A stretch of DNA of 22,350 nucleotides from a virus: IMG/VR virus record IMGVR_UViG_3300022074_000412, positions 1 to 22,350 of that record, one strand, 5' to 3'. Made by a program: the position numbers and the translations under genes. Shown here piece by piece: positions 7,047 to 14,212 of the stretch. The notes under the pieces are model-generated. The model worked only from the letters and a program-made list of their open reading frames with translations. It was not told the DNA's origin and did not search any database. The number at the start of each line of letters is the position of its first letter. The first letter of the stretch is position 1.

Positions 7047-8784
7047 TATAGAAGCTGACGCATTACAATTAGACGCTACAAAGATTCATTGCTTTGTAGC
7101 CTCTGATTTACTTTCAGGTCAAAGCTATGCATTACATACACAGGAGGAATACGATGAGTTTTATGCAAATACTTTTAACTCTGTTGATTTGTGGATTGGG
7201 CACAACATCATTGATTATGATATGCCTGTACTCGAAAAGATACTAGGTTGGAACTTTAGTGGTAAGAAAGTATTCGATACCTTAACAGCTTCAAAGTTAG
7301 CTTTCGGGGATATTAAAGACTCAGATGTATTTCGTGCTAAAGCTAAAGTACTACCACCTAACTTAATGGGTTCGTACAGTCTCAAAGCTTTTGGTTACAG
7401 ACTAGGCGAACACAAGGCTGAGTATGCAGGAGGTTGGGAAGAATACTCTGACGAGATGTTAGATTATTGTAAACAAGATGTACAAGTAACAGCTAACCTA
7501 TACAGAAAGATAGTAGAGCGTGGGGTTTCAAACCAAGCTCTAGACATCGAGCAAGATGTAAGACGTATCACATCTAGACAAAGTAGATACGGTTGGCAGT
7601 TTGCCTGGAAAGCTGCTGAACAATTGTACGCTGAGTTGACAGTTAATAGATTAGATATTGAGAATGAAGTAAGTAAATACTTTCCAGACTTTGTAGACTA
7701 TAAGGAGTTTATCCCCAAGGTTAATAACCAATCCAGAGGCTATGTCAAAGGAGTTCCTTTTACTAAGGAGATTGTGACTAAGTTCAACTGTGGATCTAGA
7801 CAGCATATAGCTAGAGGATTAATAGAGCAGTACGGATGGGAACCTACGGAGTTTACTGAGACTGGTATCCCTAAGATTAATGAGGGTATTCTAAAGTCTT
7901 TGGAGTACGAAGGTGCTAAGAAGTTAGGAGACTACTTTGTAATACAAAAGACTCTTGGTATGATTGGCGAAGGTAAGAACGCCTGGCTTAAGATGTACAG
8001 AGGCGGTAGGATGCACGGACAAGTAGACACCCTAGGTGCTGTTACTGGTCGTATGACACACTCTCGTCCTAACATGAGCCAAGTCCCTGCTTGTTACAGT
8101 CCTTATGGTACTGAATGTAGACAGTTATTTATCGCATCCCCTAACAACAGCTTGGTTGGTTGTGATGCTAGTGGCTTAGAGTTGCGTTGTCTTGCACACT
8201 ACATGGCTAGATATGATGACGGTGACTACGCTGAGATTATATTAAATGGTGATGTGCATACAGCTAATATGAACGCCTTAGGTATTAGCGATAGGAATGT
8301 TGCTAAGACTTTTATATATGCTTTCTTATATGGAGCTGGTATAGAAAAGATAGCTACTATATTAGGGTGCTCATCAGCAGAAGCTAAAGCTACTAAAGAA
8401 AGATTCTTAACTGAGATTCCTGCGTTTGGTGAGTTAATCGACCAAGTAGCTAAGGCTAGTACAAAGGGTTTCTTATATGGACTAGATCGTAGACGTATAC
8501 CAGTACGCTCTGCTCACAGTGCTTTGAACGCTTTGTTACAATCAGCAGGTGCTGTAGTAATGAAGAAGGGGTTACAACTACTAGCTCCTAAAGTGTATGA
8601 GTATCAAGGGGAGTTTGTTGGGAACATACACGATGAGTGGCAGATCGATGTACCTGAGAGTAATGCTGGAAATGTAGGAGAGCTTGCTGTTCAGGCTATT
8701 AGAGATGCAGGAGAAGCTTTTGATTTTCTTTGTCCTTTAGATGGCGAGTACAAAATAGGAAGAAATTGGGCGGAGACACACTAA
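7030..8784 (+). CDS. DNA polymerase, family A with 3'-5' exonuclease (T7 gene 5 type)
   Basis: The start at 7030 is preferred over the ATG at 7015 because AAGGA (7018-7022) fits it and because MKLVFDIEA aligns with the T7 N-terminus. The product has 584 residues (T7: 704). Exonuclease residues: Asp6, Glu8, Asp64 and Asp150. Polymerase residues: motif A CDASGLELR (378-386) with Asp379, the O-helix with Arg422, Lys426 and Tyr430, and motif C HDE (534-536). The C-terminus GRNWAETH resembles T7 PNWAICH. The thumb region between about 211 and 260, where T7 carries its thioredoxin-binding loop, is some 35-40 residues shorter. It overlaps the primase-helicase gene by 17 bases and acts with it and the SSB in the replisome. 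Confidence 0.96.
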   Translation: MKLVFDIEADALQLDATKIHCFVASDLLSGQSYALHTQEEYDEFYANTFNSVDLWIGHNIIDYDMPVLEKILGWNFSGKKVFDTLTASKLAFGDIKDSDVFRAKAKVLPPNLMGSYSLKAFGYRLGEHKAEYAGGWEEYSDEMLDYCKQDVQVTANLYRKIVERGVSNQALDIEQDVRRITSRQSRYGWQFAWKAAEQLYAELTVNRLDIENEVSKYFPDFVDYKEFIPKVNNQSRGYVKGVPFTKEIVTKFNCGSRQHIARGLIEQYGWEPTEFTETGIPKINEGILKSLEYEGAKKLGDYFVIQKTLGMIGEGKNAWLKMYRGGRMHGQVDTLGAVTGRMTHSRPNMSQVPACYSPYGTECRQLFIASPNNSLVGCDASGLELRCLAHYMARYDDGDYAEIILNGDVHTANMNALGISDRNVAKTFIYAFLYGAGIEKIATILGCSSAEAKATKERFLTEIPAFGELIDQVAKASTKGFLYGLDRRRIPVRSAHSALNALLQSAGAVVMKKGLQLLAPKVYEYQGEFVGNIHDEWQIDVPESNAGNVGELAVQAIRDAGEAFDFLCPLDGEYKIGRNWAETH

Positions 8785-8957
8785 TGATGATACCAAAACT
8801 AGAAGACCTATCTTATTTAGAATGTATGACTTGTAAGAATTACTTTTTTATACATGAGATAGGAATGGGAATTAACGATCCAAACTTCTGCCCTTATTGT
8901 GGGATAGAATTTACAGAAACTAAAAACGGAGGAACACTAAATAATGAGTCTGACTAA
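8784..8957 (+). CDS. Small zinc-ribbon protein (57 aa), unknown function
   Basis: The start ATG overlaps the polymerase stop (TAATG), a typical coupled start, and gives 57 residues. Longer starts lie inside the polymerase gene. Two cysteine pairs, Cys14/Cys17 in CMTC and Cys36/Cys39 in CPYC, form a likely zinc ribbon. The spacer between them contains an aromatic and hydrophobic stretch, YFFIHEIGMGI. The protein lies between the polymerase and exonuclease genes, where T7 has small proteins (5.3 to 5.9) that act on host functions, but no similarity to those is evident. It overlaps the next gene by 14 bases. Confidence 0.7.
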   Translation: MMIPKLEDLSYLECMTCKNYFFIHEIGMGINDPNFCPYCGIEFTETKNGGTLNNESD

Positions 8958-9135
8958 ATTAAAAATTAAAAAAAGATTAATATATATTAAAGCAATTAGA
9001 AAAGTACTAGAGCAAATGTCAGGTACATTTACTCACAAAACTTCTAAACGTAGAGACCTTATTAAAAACATAGTAGAGTTAGTTAATCTACTTGAGCGTG
9101 AAATACGTAGGGACATTAAAACAAATGTCAACTAA
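8944..9135 (+). CDS. Small basic helical protein (63 aa), unknown function
   Basis: CGGAGGAAC (8927-8935) lies about 10 bases before the ATG at 8944. The 63-residue product is rich in Lys, Arg, Ile and Leu, and looks mostly helical with heptad-like hydrophobic spacing in the second half (LIKNIVELVNLLEREI). It has no cysteine and no membrane segment. The gene overlaps the zinc-ribbon gene before it by 14 bases and the exonuclease gene after it by 11. I do not recognise it. The size, charge and location between genes 5 and 6 would suit a host-interaction or nucleic-acid-binding protein, which is inference only. Confidence 0.6.
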   Translation: MSLTKLKIKKRLIYIKAIRKVLEQMSGTFTHKTSKRRDLIKNIVELVNLLEREIRRDIKTNVN

Positions 9136-9934
9136 GGCTTTAATAGATGGGGATATAATTGCTTATAGGTTTGCCTTCATTAACGAGTTTGATATTGACT
9201 TTGGAGATGAAGGAGAACCTTCTATCATTACAGTAGCCAGAGCTGAGGAAGCTATGGTTGATGTAGACCATTTTATTAAATGGGTAGTAGAAACCACAGG
9301 AGCTGACAAAGCTGTTGTTTGTCTGAGCGGTAAAGATAATTTTAGGTATAAAGTAATGCCTAACTATAAAGATAATAGAAACGCTTCAACAGTTCCTACT
9401 TTAGTAGATGTACTAAAGAACTATATGTACCAAGCCTGGGACGCTAAAAGCGAACCTCAGTTAGAAGCTGATGATTTACTTAGTATTCTACAAGATAATA
9501 AATCTATTATATGTACAATAGACAAAGACTTGAATCAGGTACAAGGCATGCACTTTAATTGGAACAAAAAGGACTTATATGAAATTGATGAAATACAAGC
9601 GTCGCATTTCTTTTGGACTCAAGTACTTATGGGAGACAGTACCGATGGATATAAAGGTTGTCCTAAAATTGGTAAAGTCAAGAGTAAAAGTATTGTTGAT
9701 GATTTTATCGAAAGACAACTAAGCGAGCCAGAAATTTGGGAAGAAGTAGTAAACATCTACTACACTAACTACCGTAAGTATGTAGACGAAGAAGCTACAG
9801 ATCAGTTCATAGAAGAACTAGCACTGGCTAATGCTAGAGTAGCACGAATGGTTCAACGTGGTGAATATAATTTTGAAACACAAGAGCTAACTCTCTGGAG
9901 TCCAGAGGGTGGATTAATTAACAATAAATTATAA
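9125..9934 (+). CDS. 5'-3' exonuclease (T7 gene 6 type, FEN/PIN-like)
   Basis: The preferred start is the ATG at 9125, because MSTKALIDGDIIAYRFAF begins the conserved domain. The longer start at 9092 would add 11 residues inside the previous gene. The 269-residue enzyme removes RNA primers and degrades host DNA. Metal-binding acidic residues are visible: Asp8 and Asp10 in LIDGD, Glu114, Asp116 and Asp117 in LEADDLL, Asp133 and Asp135 in CTIDKDLNQ, and Asp171 and Asp174 in MGDSTDGYKG, with the following helix-hairpin-helix-like PKIGKVKS. A YKDNR motif near 81-85 belongs to the helical arch. It is the last gene of the replication block and is followed by a terminator. Confidence 0.92.
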   Translation: MSTKALIDGDIIAYRFAFINEFDIDFGDEGEPSIITVARAEEAMVDVDHFIKWVVETTGADKAVVCLSGKDNFRYKVMPNYKDNRNASTVPTLVDVLKNYMYQAWDAKSEPQLEADDLLSILQDNKSIICTIDKDLNQVQGMHFNWNKKDLYEIDEIQASHFFWTQVLMGDSTDGYKGCPKIGKVKSKSIVDDFIERQLSEPEIWEEVVNIYYTNYRKYVDEEATDQFIEELALANARVARMVQRGEYNFETQELTLWSPEGGLINNKL

Positions 9935-9941
9935 AATAAAG

Positions 9942-9948
9942 AAGGAGG
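9942..9948 (+). promoter_or_regulatory. Orphan Shine-Dalgarno sequence
   Basis: AAGGAGG is a near-perfect ribosome-binding site, but no ATG, GTG or TTG start with a meaningful frame follows at usable distance before the terminator at 9991. It lies eight bases after the exonuclease stop. It may be a remnant of a lost small gene. Confidence 0.35.
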
Positions 9949-9987
9949 AAAGTTACCTTTTTAAAACTTCAAATAACTTGTTGAACT

Positions 9988-10015
9988 AAGAGCCTCTAGC
10001 AATAGGGGCTTTTTT
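9988..10015 (+). terminator. Intrinsic terminator after the exonuclease gene
   Basis: AGCCTCT (9991-9997) pairs with AGGGGCT (10004-10010) with one T-G wobble and a six-base loop, followed by TTTTT. Flanking A residues extend the stem into the T run. It closes the replication block just before the second promoter. Confidence 0.8.
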
Positions 10016-10017
10016 GT

Positions 10018-10037
10018 TAACCTGCTCCCTAATAGGG
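10018..10037 (+). promoter_or_regulatory. Candidate phage RNA polymerase promoter, copy 2
   Basis: TAACCTGCTCCCTAATAGGG is identical to the copy at 3242-3261 except for one central base. With +1 at G10035 it matches the T7 promoter at TAA (-17 to -15), G (-11), C (-7), ATA (-3 to -1), GGG and the following A. It heads the morphogenesis block, like T7 promoters before genes 6.5-10. CCCTAATAGGG is an inverted repeat around one central base. Confidence 0.72.
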
Positions 10038-10048
10038 AAAATAATCCC
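10035..10048 (+). promoter_or_regulatory. 5'-terminal mRNA hairpin at the second promoter
   Basis: GGGA (10035-10038) can pair with TCCC (10045-10048) around a six-base A/T loop. The transcript from the second promoter would therefore begin with a hairpin, like the one at 3259-3276, although the two hairpins have different sequences. Confidence 0.45.
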
Positions 10049-10076
10049 GAAATATCCTCCTTTATTAGTTTCCTTT

Positions 10077-10119
10077 AACCCCTTTTTTAGTTACAATCTA
10101 GCTATTAAAGGGGTTTTTT
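10077..10119 (+). terminator. Strong hairpin with T run between promoter and virion genes
   Basis: AACCCCTTT (10077-10085) pairs with AAAGGGGTT (10107-10115). Beyond a small internal loop TAG (10088-10090) pairs with CTA (10102-10104), and six T residues follow (10114-10119). It looks like an intrinsic terminator but lies 42 bases downstream of the promoter start and 8 bases before the next gene. It could stop host polymerase read-through, attenuate phage transcription, or be an RNA processing site. AAAGGGG on its right arm is also the only ribosome-binding-like sequence before the ATG at 10127. Confidence 0.7.
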
Positions 10120-10126
10120 ATATATT

Positions 10127-10372
10127 ATGACAACAATAGAAAAAATAAAAGAGATGAGTGCTGCACAACTTTCTGAGTTTATTCCTAAAGACTTAGAAGA
10201 AACTGTAGCTTATTTACAAGTGGTACATCCACTCCGCAATCCTGACTCAAAAGTCTCAGAAAGAGAACTTTGGATAGAAGTTGGGAGACAACAACTAATT
10301 GAATTTTTAATTAATACATTAAACAAACACGAGGACATAACAGATGTGTGGACCCAAAAAGACTACGATTAA
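10127..10372 (+). CDS. Small acidic protein of unknown function (81 aa), first gene of the late block
   Basis: The 81-residue product begins MTTIEKIKEMSAAQLSEFIP and looks helical and acidic, with no cysteine and no membrane segment. I do not recognise a family. In T7 this place holds small genes 6.5 and 6.7, the latter a virion protein, but there is no visible similarity. The start is not supported by a free Shine-Dalgarno sequence: the nearest purine run, AAAGGGG, is inside the hairpin stem 13 bases upstream. An alternative ATG at 10154 is preceded too closely by AAAAGAG. The 3' end overlaps the next gene by 29 bases, which argues for coupled translation. Confidence 0.68.
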   Translation: MTTIEKIKEMSAAQLSEFIPKDLEETVAYLQVVHPLRNPDSKVSERELWIEVGRQQLIEFLINTLNKHEDITDVWTQKDYD

Positions 10373-10619
10373 TAACGAAGTCAGAGAACAAGATGTTATG
10401 CCAGCTATCGATATGAAAGTAGCAGATATAATGATTGGTAGTACTAATGCAAAAAAACAAGCCAAAAAAGGCAAGGGCATTAAACAACTAGAAGTTACAG
10501 AAGTCGGTAAAGCACAACAACTAAATACAAATATAAAGCCAGTATCTAATGATATAGGTTATATTTCAGAAGCTCAAAAAAAAGCTCGTGAAAACACAAG
10601 CTCACTAACGATTGGTTAA
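10344..10619 (+). CDS. Virion protein, possibly T7 gp7.3-like (91 aa)
   Basis: The 91-residue, basic product begins MCGPKK and ends EAQKKARENTSSLTIG. T7 gp7.3, a small virion protein needed for tail and adsorption functions, occupies the same place before the portal gene and has a related ending (KKARAGG followed by a Ser/Leu-rich tail). The middle is lysine-rich and low in complexity. The similarity is short, so the assignment rests mainly on position and on the KKAR ending. It overlaps the previous gene by 29 bases and stops two bases before the portal start. Confidence 0.6.
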   Translation: MCGPKKTTINNEVREQDVMPAIDMKVADIMIGSTNAKKQAKKGKGIKQLEVTEVGKAQQLNTNIKPVSNDIGYISEAQKKARENTSSLTIG

Positions 10620-10621
10620 CT

Positions 10622-12229
10622 ATGATAGATAGACAGGAACGAGGAATACTTACTCCCGAAAATGTAGCTGAACACAAAGGTAAAGCAGCGAAGCACTATG
10701 CTTCTATGGCTACTAAACGTCATACAATCTTGGATAGAGCTAGACGATGTGCTCAACTTACTTTGCCTGCAATTTTAACACCTTCAGAGAATAACGAGTA
10801 TGATGTACTTACTACTCCTTATCAGTCTTTAGGAGCAAGAGGAGTAAATACTCTAGCATCTAAACTACTATTAGCTTTATTCCCACCTAATACACCTTTC
10901 TTTAAAATGAGTATTAGTGATAAAGAAGCTATGGATTTACAACAACAGGCTAAACAACTAGGACTATCACAAGGTAAATCATTTCTTTCAAGCTTAGAAG
11001 AAGCCTTGACTAGGTACGAGCGTATAGTTACCCGTGAAGCTGAAAAAGATAGCTTACGTGTTCAGTTGTTTGATGCTCTAAAACTTTGTGTAGCAACAGG
11101 TAACGCATTATTGTACGTACCTAAAAAAGGTGATGTAAAAGTTTTTGCTCTAGATAAGTTTGTAATAGAACGAGATTTAGCAGGTAATCCAATACGATGG
11201 ATTGTTAGCGAAACTATATCACCTAAAGCACTAAGTGAAGAAATTCTTTCTACTCTATCTAAAAAAGACCAAGAAAAATCAGAAGTAGATATTTATACTT
11301 ATGTAGTTCGTGAAGGTAAAGACACTTATCGTGGATGGCAAGAACTTAAAAAAGGCACAGTAATACCAGAAACAGAAGGTACTTACAAAGCTAGTGAACT
11401 GCCTTGGATACCTGTTCGTTGGTCATCTATAGCTGGAGAACACTATGGTCGTGGACTAGTAGAAGAATACTTAGGAGACCTTAACTCCTTAGAAGCTATA
11501 TCTAAAGCTATTGTACAAATGGCTGCAGTATCTTCTAAGATTTTGTTTATGGTTAATCCTAATGGTACTACTAAGGTACGTGACTTAGCTCGTAAAGAGT
11601 CAGGTGATTTCGTTGTTGGTAATGTACAAGATGTTAGTACCCTACAGGTTCAAAAAGCAGGGGACTTCCAAGTAGCTTACCAAACAAAAGTAGGGTTAGA
11701 GGAAGCATTGTCATCAGCTTTTCTATTAAACGTAGCTGTTAGACGTAACGCTGAACGAGTTACAGCCGCTGAGATTAGATATGTAGCTGCTGACTTAGAG
11801 GATAACCTAGGTGGAGAATACTCTGTCTTATCACAGACATTACAGTTACCTCTTATTCGTGCATTAATGGCAAGATACACCACTCAAAACAGACTTCCAA
11901 AACTTCCAACAGGGTCAGTAGAACCTACAATTATCGCAGGTTTAGAAGCTCTTGGAAGAGGACATGACTATGGCAAACTTAAACAGTTTGTTGGAGATGT
12001 TATGAGTTTACAAGCAGGACAATTTATAAATATGCCCGATTTAGTTTCTCGTATTGGTATTGCCCAAGGCGTAGAGATGGAAGGGTTAGTTAAATCACAA
12101 GAACAAATAGCTCAGGAACAACAAGCCGCTGCTCAAGCACAAGCAGAACAAATGCAAATGCAACAGCAGTTGGATACATTAAAAACAATGGGACCCGAGT
12201 TAGCTAAACAAATCACTAAAGAAGGATAA
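10622..12229 (+). CDS. Head-tail connector / portal protein (T7 gene 8 type)
   Basis: The 535-residue protein (T7 gp8: 536) forms the dodecameric portal at one capsid vertex, through which DNA is packaged and ejected and to which the tail attaches. Typical segments are visible: an N-terminal helical part with RHTILDRARRCAQLTLPAIL (33-52), then a TPYQSLGARGVNTLASKLL stretch followed by ALFPPNTPFFKM, the central WIPVRWSSIAGEHYGRGLVEEYLGD region (split around 266-290), and AERVTAAEIRYVAADLEDNLGG near residues 380-400. The C-terminus is a Gln-rich helix. No strong Shine-Dalgarno precedes the ATG, so translation is probably coupled to the gene ending two bases upstream. The scaffold gene follows after two bases. 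Confidence 0.95.
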   Translation: MIDRQERGILTPENVAEHKGKAAKHYASMATKRHTILDRARRCAQLTLPAILTPSENNEYDVLTTPYQSLGARGVNTLASKLLLALFPPNTPFFKMSISDKEAMDLQQQAKQLGLSQGKSFLSSLEEALTRYERIVTREAEKDSLRVQLFDALKLCVATGNALLYVPKKGDVKVFALDKFVIERDLAGNPIRWIVSETISPKALSEEILSTLSKKDQEKSEVDIYTYVVREGKDTYRGWQELKKGTVIPETEGTYKASELPWIPVRWSSIAGEHYGRGLVEEYLGDLNSLEAISKAIVQMAAVSSKILFMVNPNGTTKVRDLARKESGDFVVGNVQDVSTLQVQKAGDFQVAYQTKVGLEEALSSAFLLNVAVRRNAERVTAAEIRYVAADLEDNLGGEYSVLSQTLQLPLIRALMARYTTQNRLPKLPTGSVEPTIIAGLEALGRGHDYGKLKQFVGDVMSLQAGQFINMPDLVSRIGIAQGVEMEGLVKSQEQIAQEQQAAAQAQAEQMQMQQQLDTLKTMGPELAKQITKEG

Positions 12230-12231
12230 TA

Positions 12232-13005
12232 ATGTCAGAAGAAACTATGGATACTAGCGGTTTACCTGCAGGAGCTGTCGAAGGCACTACTCCTCCAGGA
12301 GAAGTAACAACAATTCCTAACGGAGTTAATATTCCAATGGGAGAAAACACCCCTGTTAATAATGCAGGAGAAAAGATTCTAGGAAAATTCGAAAGCCAAG
12401 AAGCTTTAGTAAAAGCATACCAAGAACTAGAAGGAAAACTAGGATCACAAAATGAACAACAAACAGAAACAACTACAGAATCAGACAACAATGAAATTGT
12501 TAACGAAGATGGATCGTTTGACATTTCTCAGTACTCCGAGGAGTTTGCTAAAAATGGAAAATTATCCGAAGATAGTTATCAAGAGCTTTCGGAAGTAGGA
12601 TTCTCAAAAGAAATTGTAGACGCTTACATACAAGGACAAGCTGCCTTAGGAAATCAATGGGGACAGCAAGTCAAAGCTATGGTAGGCTCAGACGAACAGT
12701 ATCAAGAACTGGTTGATTGGGCTGGATCAGGAGGCGTTGATAACGAATTTATCAAAGCTTACGATGAAGCGATAGGTTCTATGGATTCTAATCGTGCTAA
12801 GATGGCTGTTGAAGCTTTGAAGAGCATGTATATGACATCCAATAGTGACCCTAAACTTCTTGACGGAACCACTAATGGTTCTGGAAGCGGTGATGTATAT
12901 GAAAGTTGGGCTCAAGTAACATCTGATCTCAATGGTAAACTATATCACAGCGACCCCGCTGAACGGGAAAGAGTTCAGCAAAAACTATCAAGATCAAATA
13001 TTTAA
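12232..13005 (+). CDS. Capsid assembly scaffolding protein (T7 gene 9 type)
   Basis: The 257-residue protein is acidic, with a low-complexity Pro/Gly/Thr-rich N-terminus (residues 1-35), a conserved KFESQEALVKAYQELEGKLG segment (from about residue 47), a Gln/Glu/Thr-rich linker, and a helical C-terminal half ending in a basic region (ERERVQQKLSRSNI). This is the expected plan of T7 gp9, which guides capsid assembly and then leaves the procapsid. Its place between portal and capsid genes fixes the assignment. AAGGAT precedes the start. A 110-base leader with secondary structure separates it from the capsid gene. Confidence 0.9.
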   Translation: MSEETMDTSGLPAGAVEGTTPPGEVTTIPNGVNIPMGENTPVNNAGEKILGKFESQEALVKAYQELEGKLGSQNEQQTETTTESDNNEIVNEDGSFDISQYSEEFAKNGKLSEDSYQELSEVGFSKEIVDAYIQGQAALGNQWGQQVKAMVGSDEQYQELVDWAGSGGVDNEFIKAYDEAIGSMDSNRAKMAVEALKSMYMTSNSDPKLLDGTTNGSGSGDVYESWAQVTSDLNGKLYHSDPAERERVQQKLSRSNI

Positions 13006-13012
13006 TTTTTGG

Positions 13013-13057
13013 AGCCCTACTTGATAACCCTGAGGGGAAGTTACAGTAGGACAACTT
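13013..13057 (+). promoter_or_regulatory. Structured leader upstream of the capsid gene
   Basis: The gap between scaffold and capsid genes (13006-13115) holds an imperfect stem: CCTACT (13016-13021) pairs with AGTAGG (13045-13050), TAAC (13025-13028) with GTTA (13040-13043), and CC(C) with GGG across a short loop. A competing pairing, AAGTT (13038-13042) with AACTT (13053-13057), is possible. There is no T run, so it is not a simple terminator. A degenerate promoter ending at GGGG (13034) is conceivable, sharing G at -11 and A at -1 with the two good copies. Function unknown. Confidence 0.45.
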
Positions 13058-13115
13058 GCGATTGTTATTTATAGATCAATTTAATTATTAATCTCTAAAT
13101 ATAAGGACATTTAAA

Positions 13116-14153
13116 ATGGCTGACAATTATACTACATTTAGCCGTCCAGGTCAGAAAAATAATGCTGGCAATACGGACGACTTATTCTTGAAGTTGTTCT
13201 CAGGCGAAGTTCTTGCAAGTTTTGATCGTACTACGGTTATGCAAGGTCTCGTTCGGGAACGTACAGTAAGCGGACAGAAGTCTGCTCAATTCCCAATGAC
13301 TGGTCGTGCATCTGCTGGATACCACTCACCTGGTGAAGAAATTACTCCTGATGCTATCGCTAATAACGAAAAAGTTATTACTATCGATGGCTTGATGTAT
13401 GCTACTACTTTCGTAGACGACTGGGAAGACATGGTCTCTCACTACGAAGTACGATCAGTATACGCAGGTGAGCTAGGTGCTACACTTGGCTTTAACTACG
13501 ACAAGCATTTGCTTCGTCGGTTGGTACTTGCTGCTCGTGAAGCTAACGAATTAGTTGGTGCTGATACTACTCAGCTTCCTGCAGTTGCTGGTGATAACAC
13601 TATCACAGATGATACATTCCAGTTATCAGCAGGAGACACAATTACTGGAGACGCTACTTCAGTCGGTGCTAAAGCACAGGCTATTGCTGATGGCATCTTC
13701 GCTGCTCAAGCTAAGTTTGATAATGCTTACGTTCCAGAATCTCAGGAAAAATTCTGTATTCTGCGTCCTAAGGATTATTACGATCTTGTAGCAGGTGTTC
13801 AAGATTCTGGATTCTCAGTAATCAATCGTGATTACAACGGAGCAGGATCTTATGCTGACGGTAAAGTATTGAAGATTGGTGGAGTTACTATTCTTAAGAG
13901 CCCTAACCTTCCTTCAACTGACGTTCAGCGAAGTGGAGCTGCTTCTGGATTAGATTACTATCACTACGGTGACTTCTCTAAAACAGTTGGTATTGTATTC
14001 TCTGCTGACGCTATTGGTGCAGTACGCTTGATGGGTCTTGGAGTTCAAACTGATTATCAGGTTGAGCGTCAAGGTACTTTGATGGTTGCTCGTCAATCAG
14101 TAGGTATTGGCACTCTCCGTGCAGAATGTGCGGTTGAGCTGGCTATTGCTTAA
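13116..14153 (+). CDS. Major capsid protein (T7 gene 10A type)
   Basis: The 345-residue protein (T7 10A: 345) forms the icosahedral shell with an HK97-like fold. Family segments: LFLKLFSGEVLASFDRTTV (23-41), SGQKSAQFPMTGRASAGYH (52-70) followed by PGEE, and EKVITIDGLMYATTFVDDWE (85-104) leading into HYEVRSVYAGELG. AAGGA sits upstream of the ATG. Codons look more G+C-rich than in the neighbouring tail genes (one sampled 60-base line: 28 of 60 G+C), as often seen for a highly expressed gene. The gene stands alone between a structured leader and a terminator, allowing its expression to be set separately. No convincing slippery site for a T7-like 10B frameshift product is visible near the stop. 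Confidence 0.96.
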   Translation: MADNYTTFSRPGQKNNAGNTDDLFLKLFSGEVLASFDRTTVMQGLVRERTVSGQKSAQFPMTGRASAGYHSPGEEITPDAIANNEKVITIDGLMYATTFVDDWEDMVSHYEVRSVYAGELGATLGFNYDKHLLRRLVLAAREANELVGADTTQLPAVAGDNTITDDTFQLSAGDTITGDATSVGAKAQAIADGIFAAQAKFDNAYVPESQEKFCILRPKDYYDLVAGVQDSGFSVINRDYNGAGSYADGKVLKIGGVTILKSPNLPSTDVQRSGAASGLDYYHYGDFSKTVGIVFSADAIGAVRLMGLGVQTDYQVERQGTLMVARQSVGIGTLRAECAVELAIA

Positions 14154-14161
14154 TTAACTTT

Positions 14162-14195
14162 AAACCCTCTCTATTAATTTAGGGAGGGTTTTATT
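14162..14195 (+). terminator. Intrinsic terminator after the capsid gene
   Basis: AAACCCTCTCTA (14162-14173) pairs with TAGGGAGGGTTT (14180-14191) over 12 base pairs with one T-G wobble and a six-base loop, followed by a T-rich stretch (TTTTATTTATTTT). T7 has its T-phi terminator at the same place after gene 10. Confidence 0.88.
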
Positions 14196-14212
14196 TATTT
14201 TATAAGGACTAT

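Noticed and set aside
9935-10126. A small gene between exonuclease and the late block, suggested by AAGGAGG at 9942
   Set aside because: No start codon follows at workable distance and a terminator comes within 45 bases.
13034-13037. A third full promoter upstream of the capsid gene
   Set aside because: Only about 7 of 17 upstream positions match the two good copies, too few to list as a promoter. Kept only as a possibility in the leader entry.
14100-14170. Possible frameshift making a longer capsid form (T7 10B-like)
   Set aside because: No slippery heptamer near the stop, and the terminator begins nine bases after it, leaving no room for a conserved extension.
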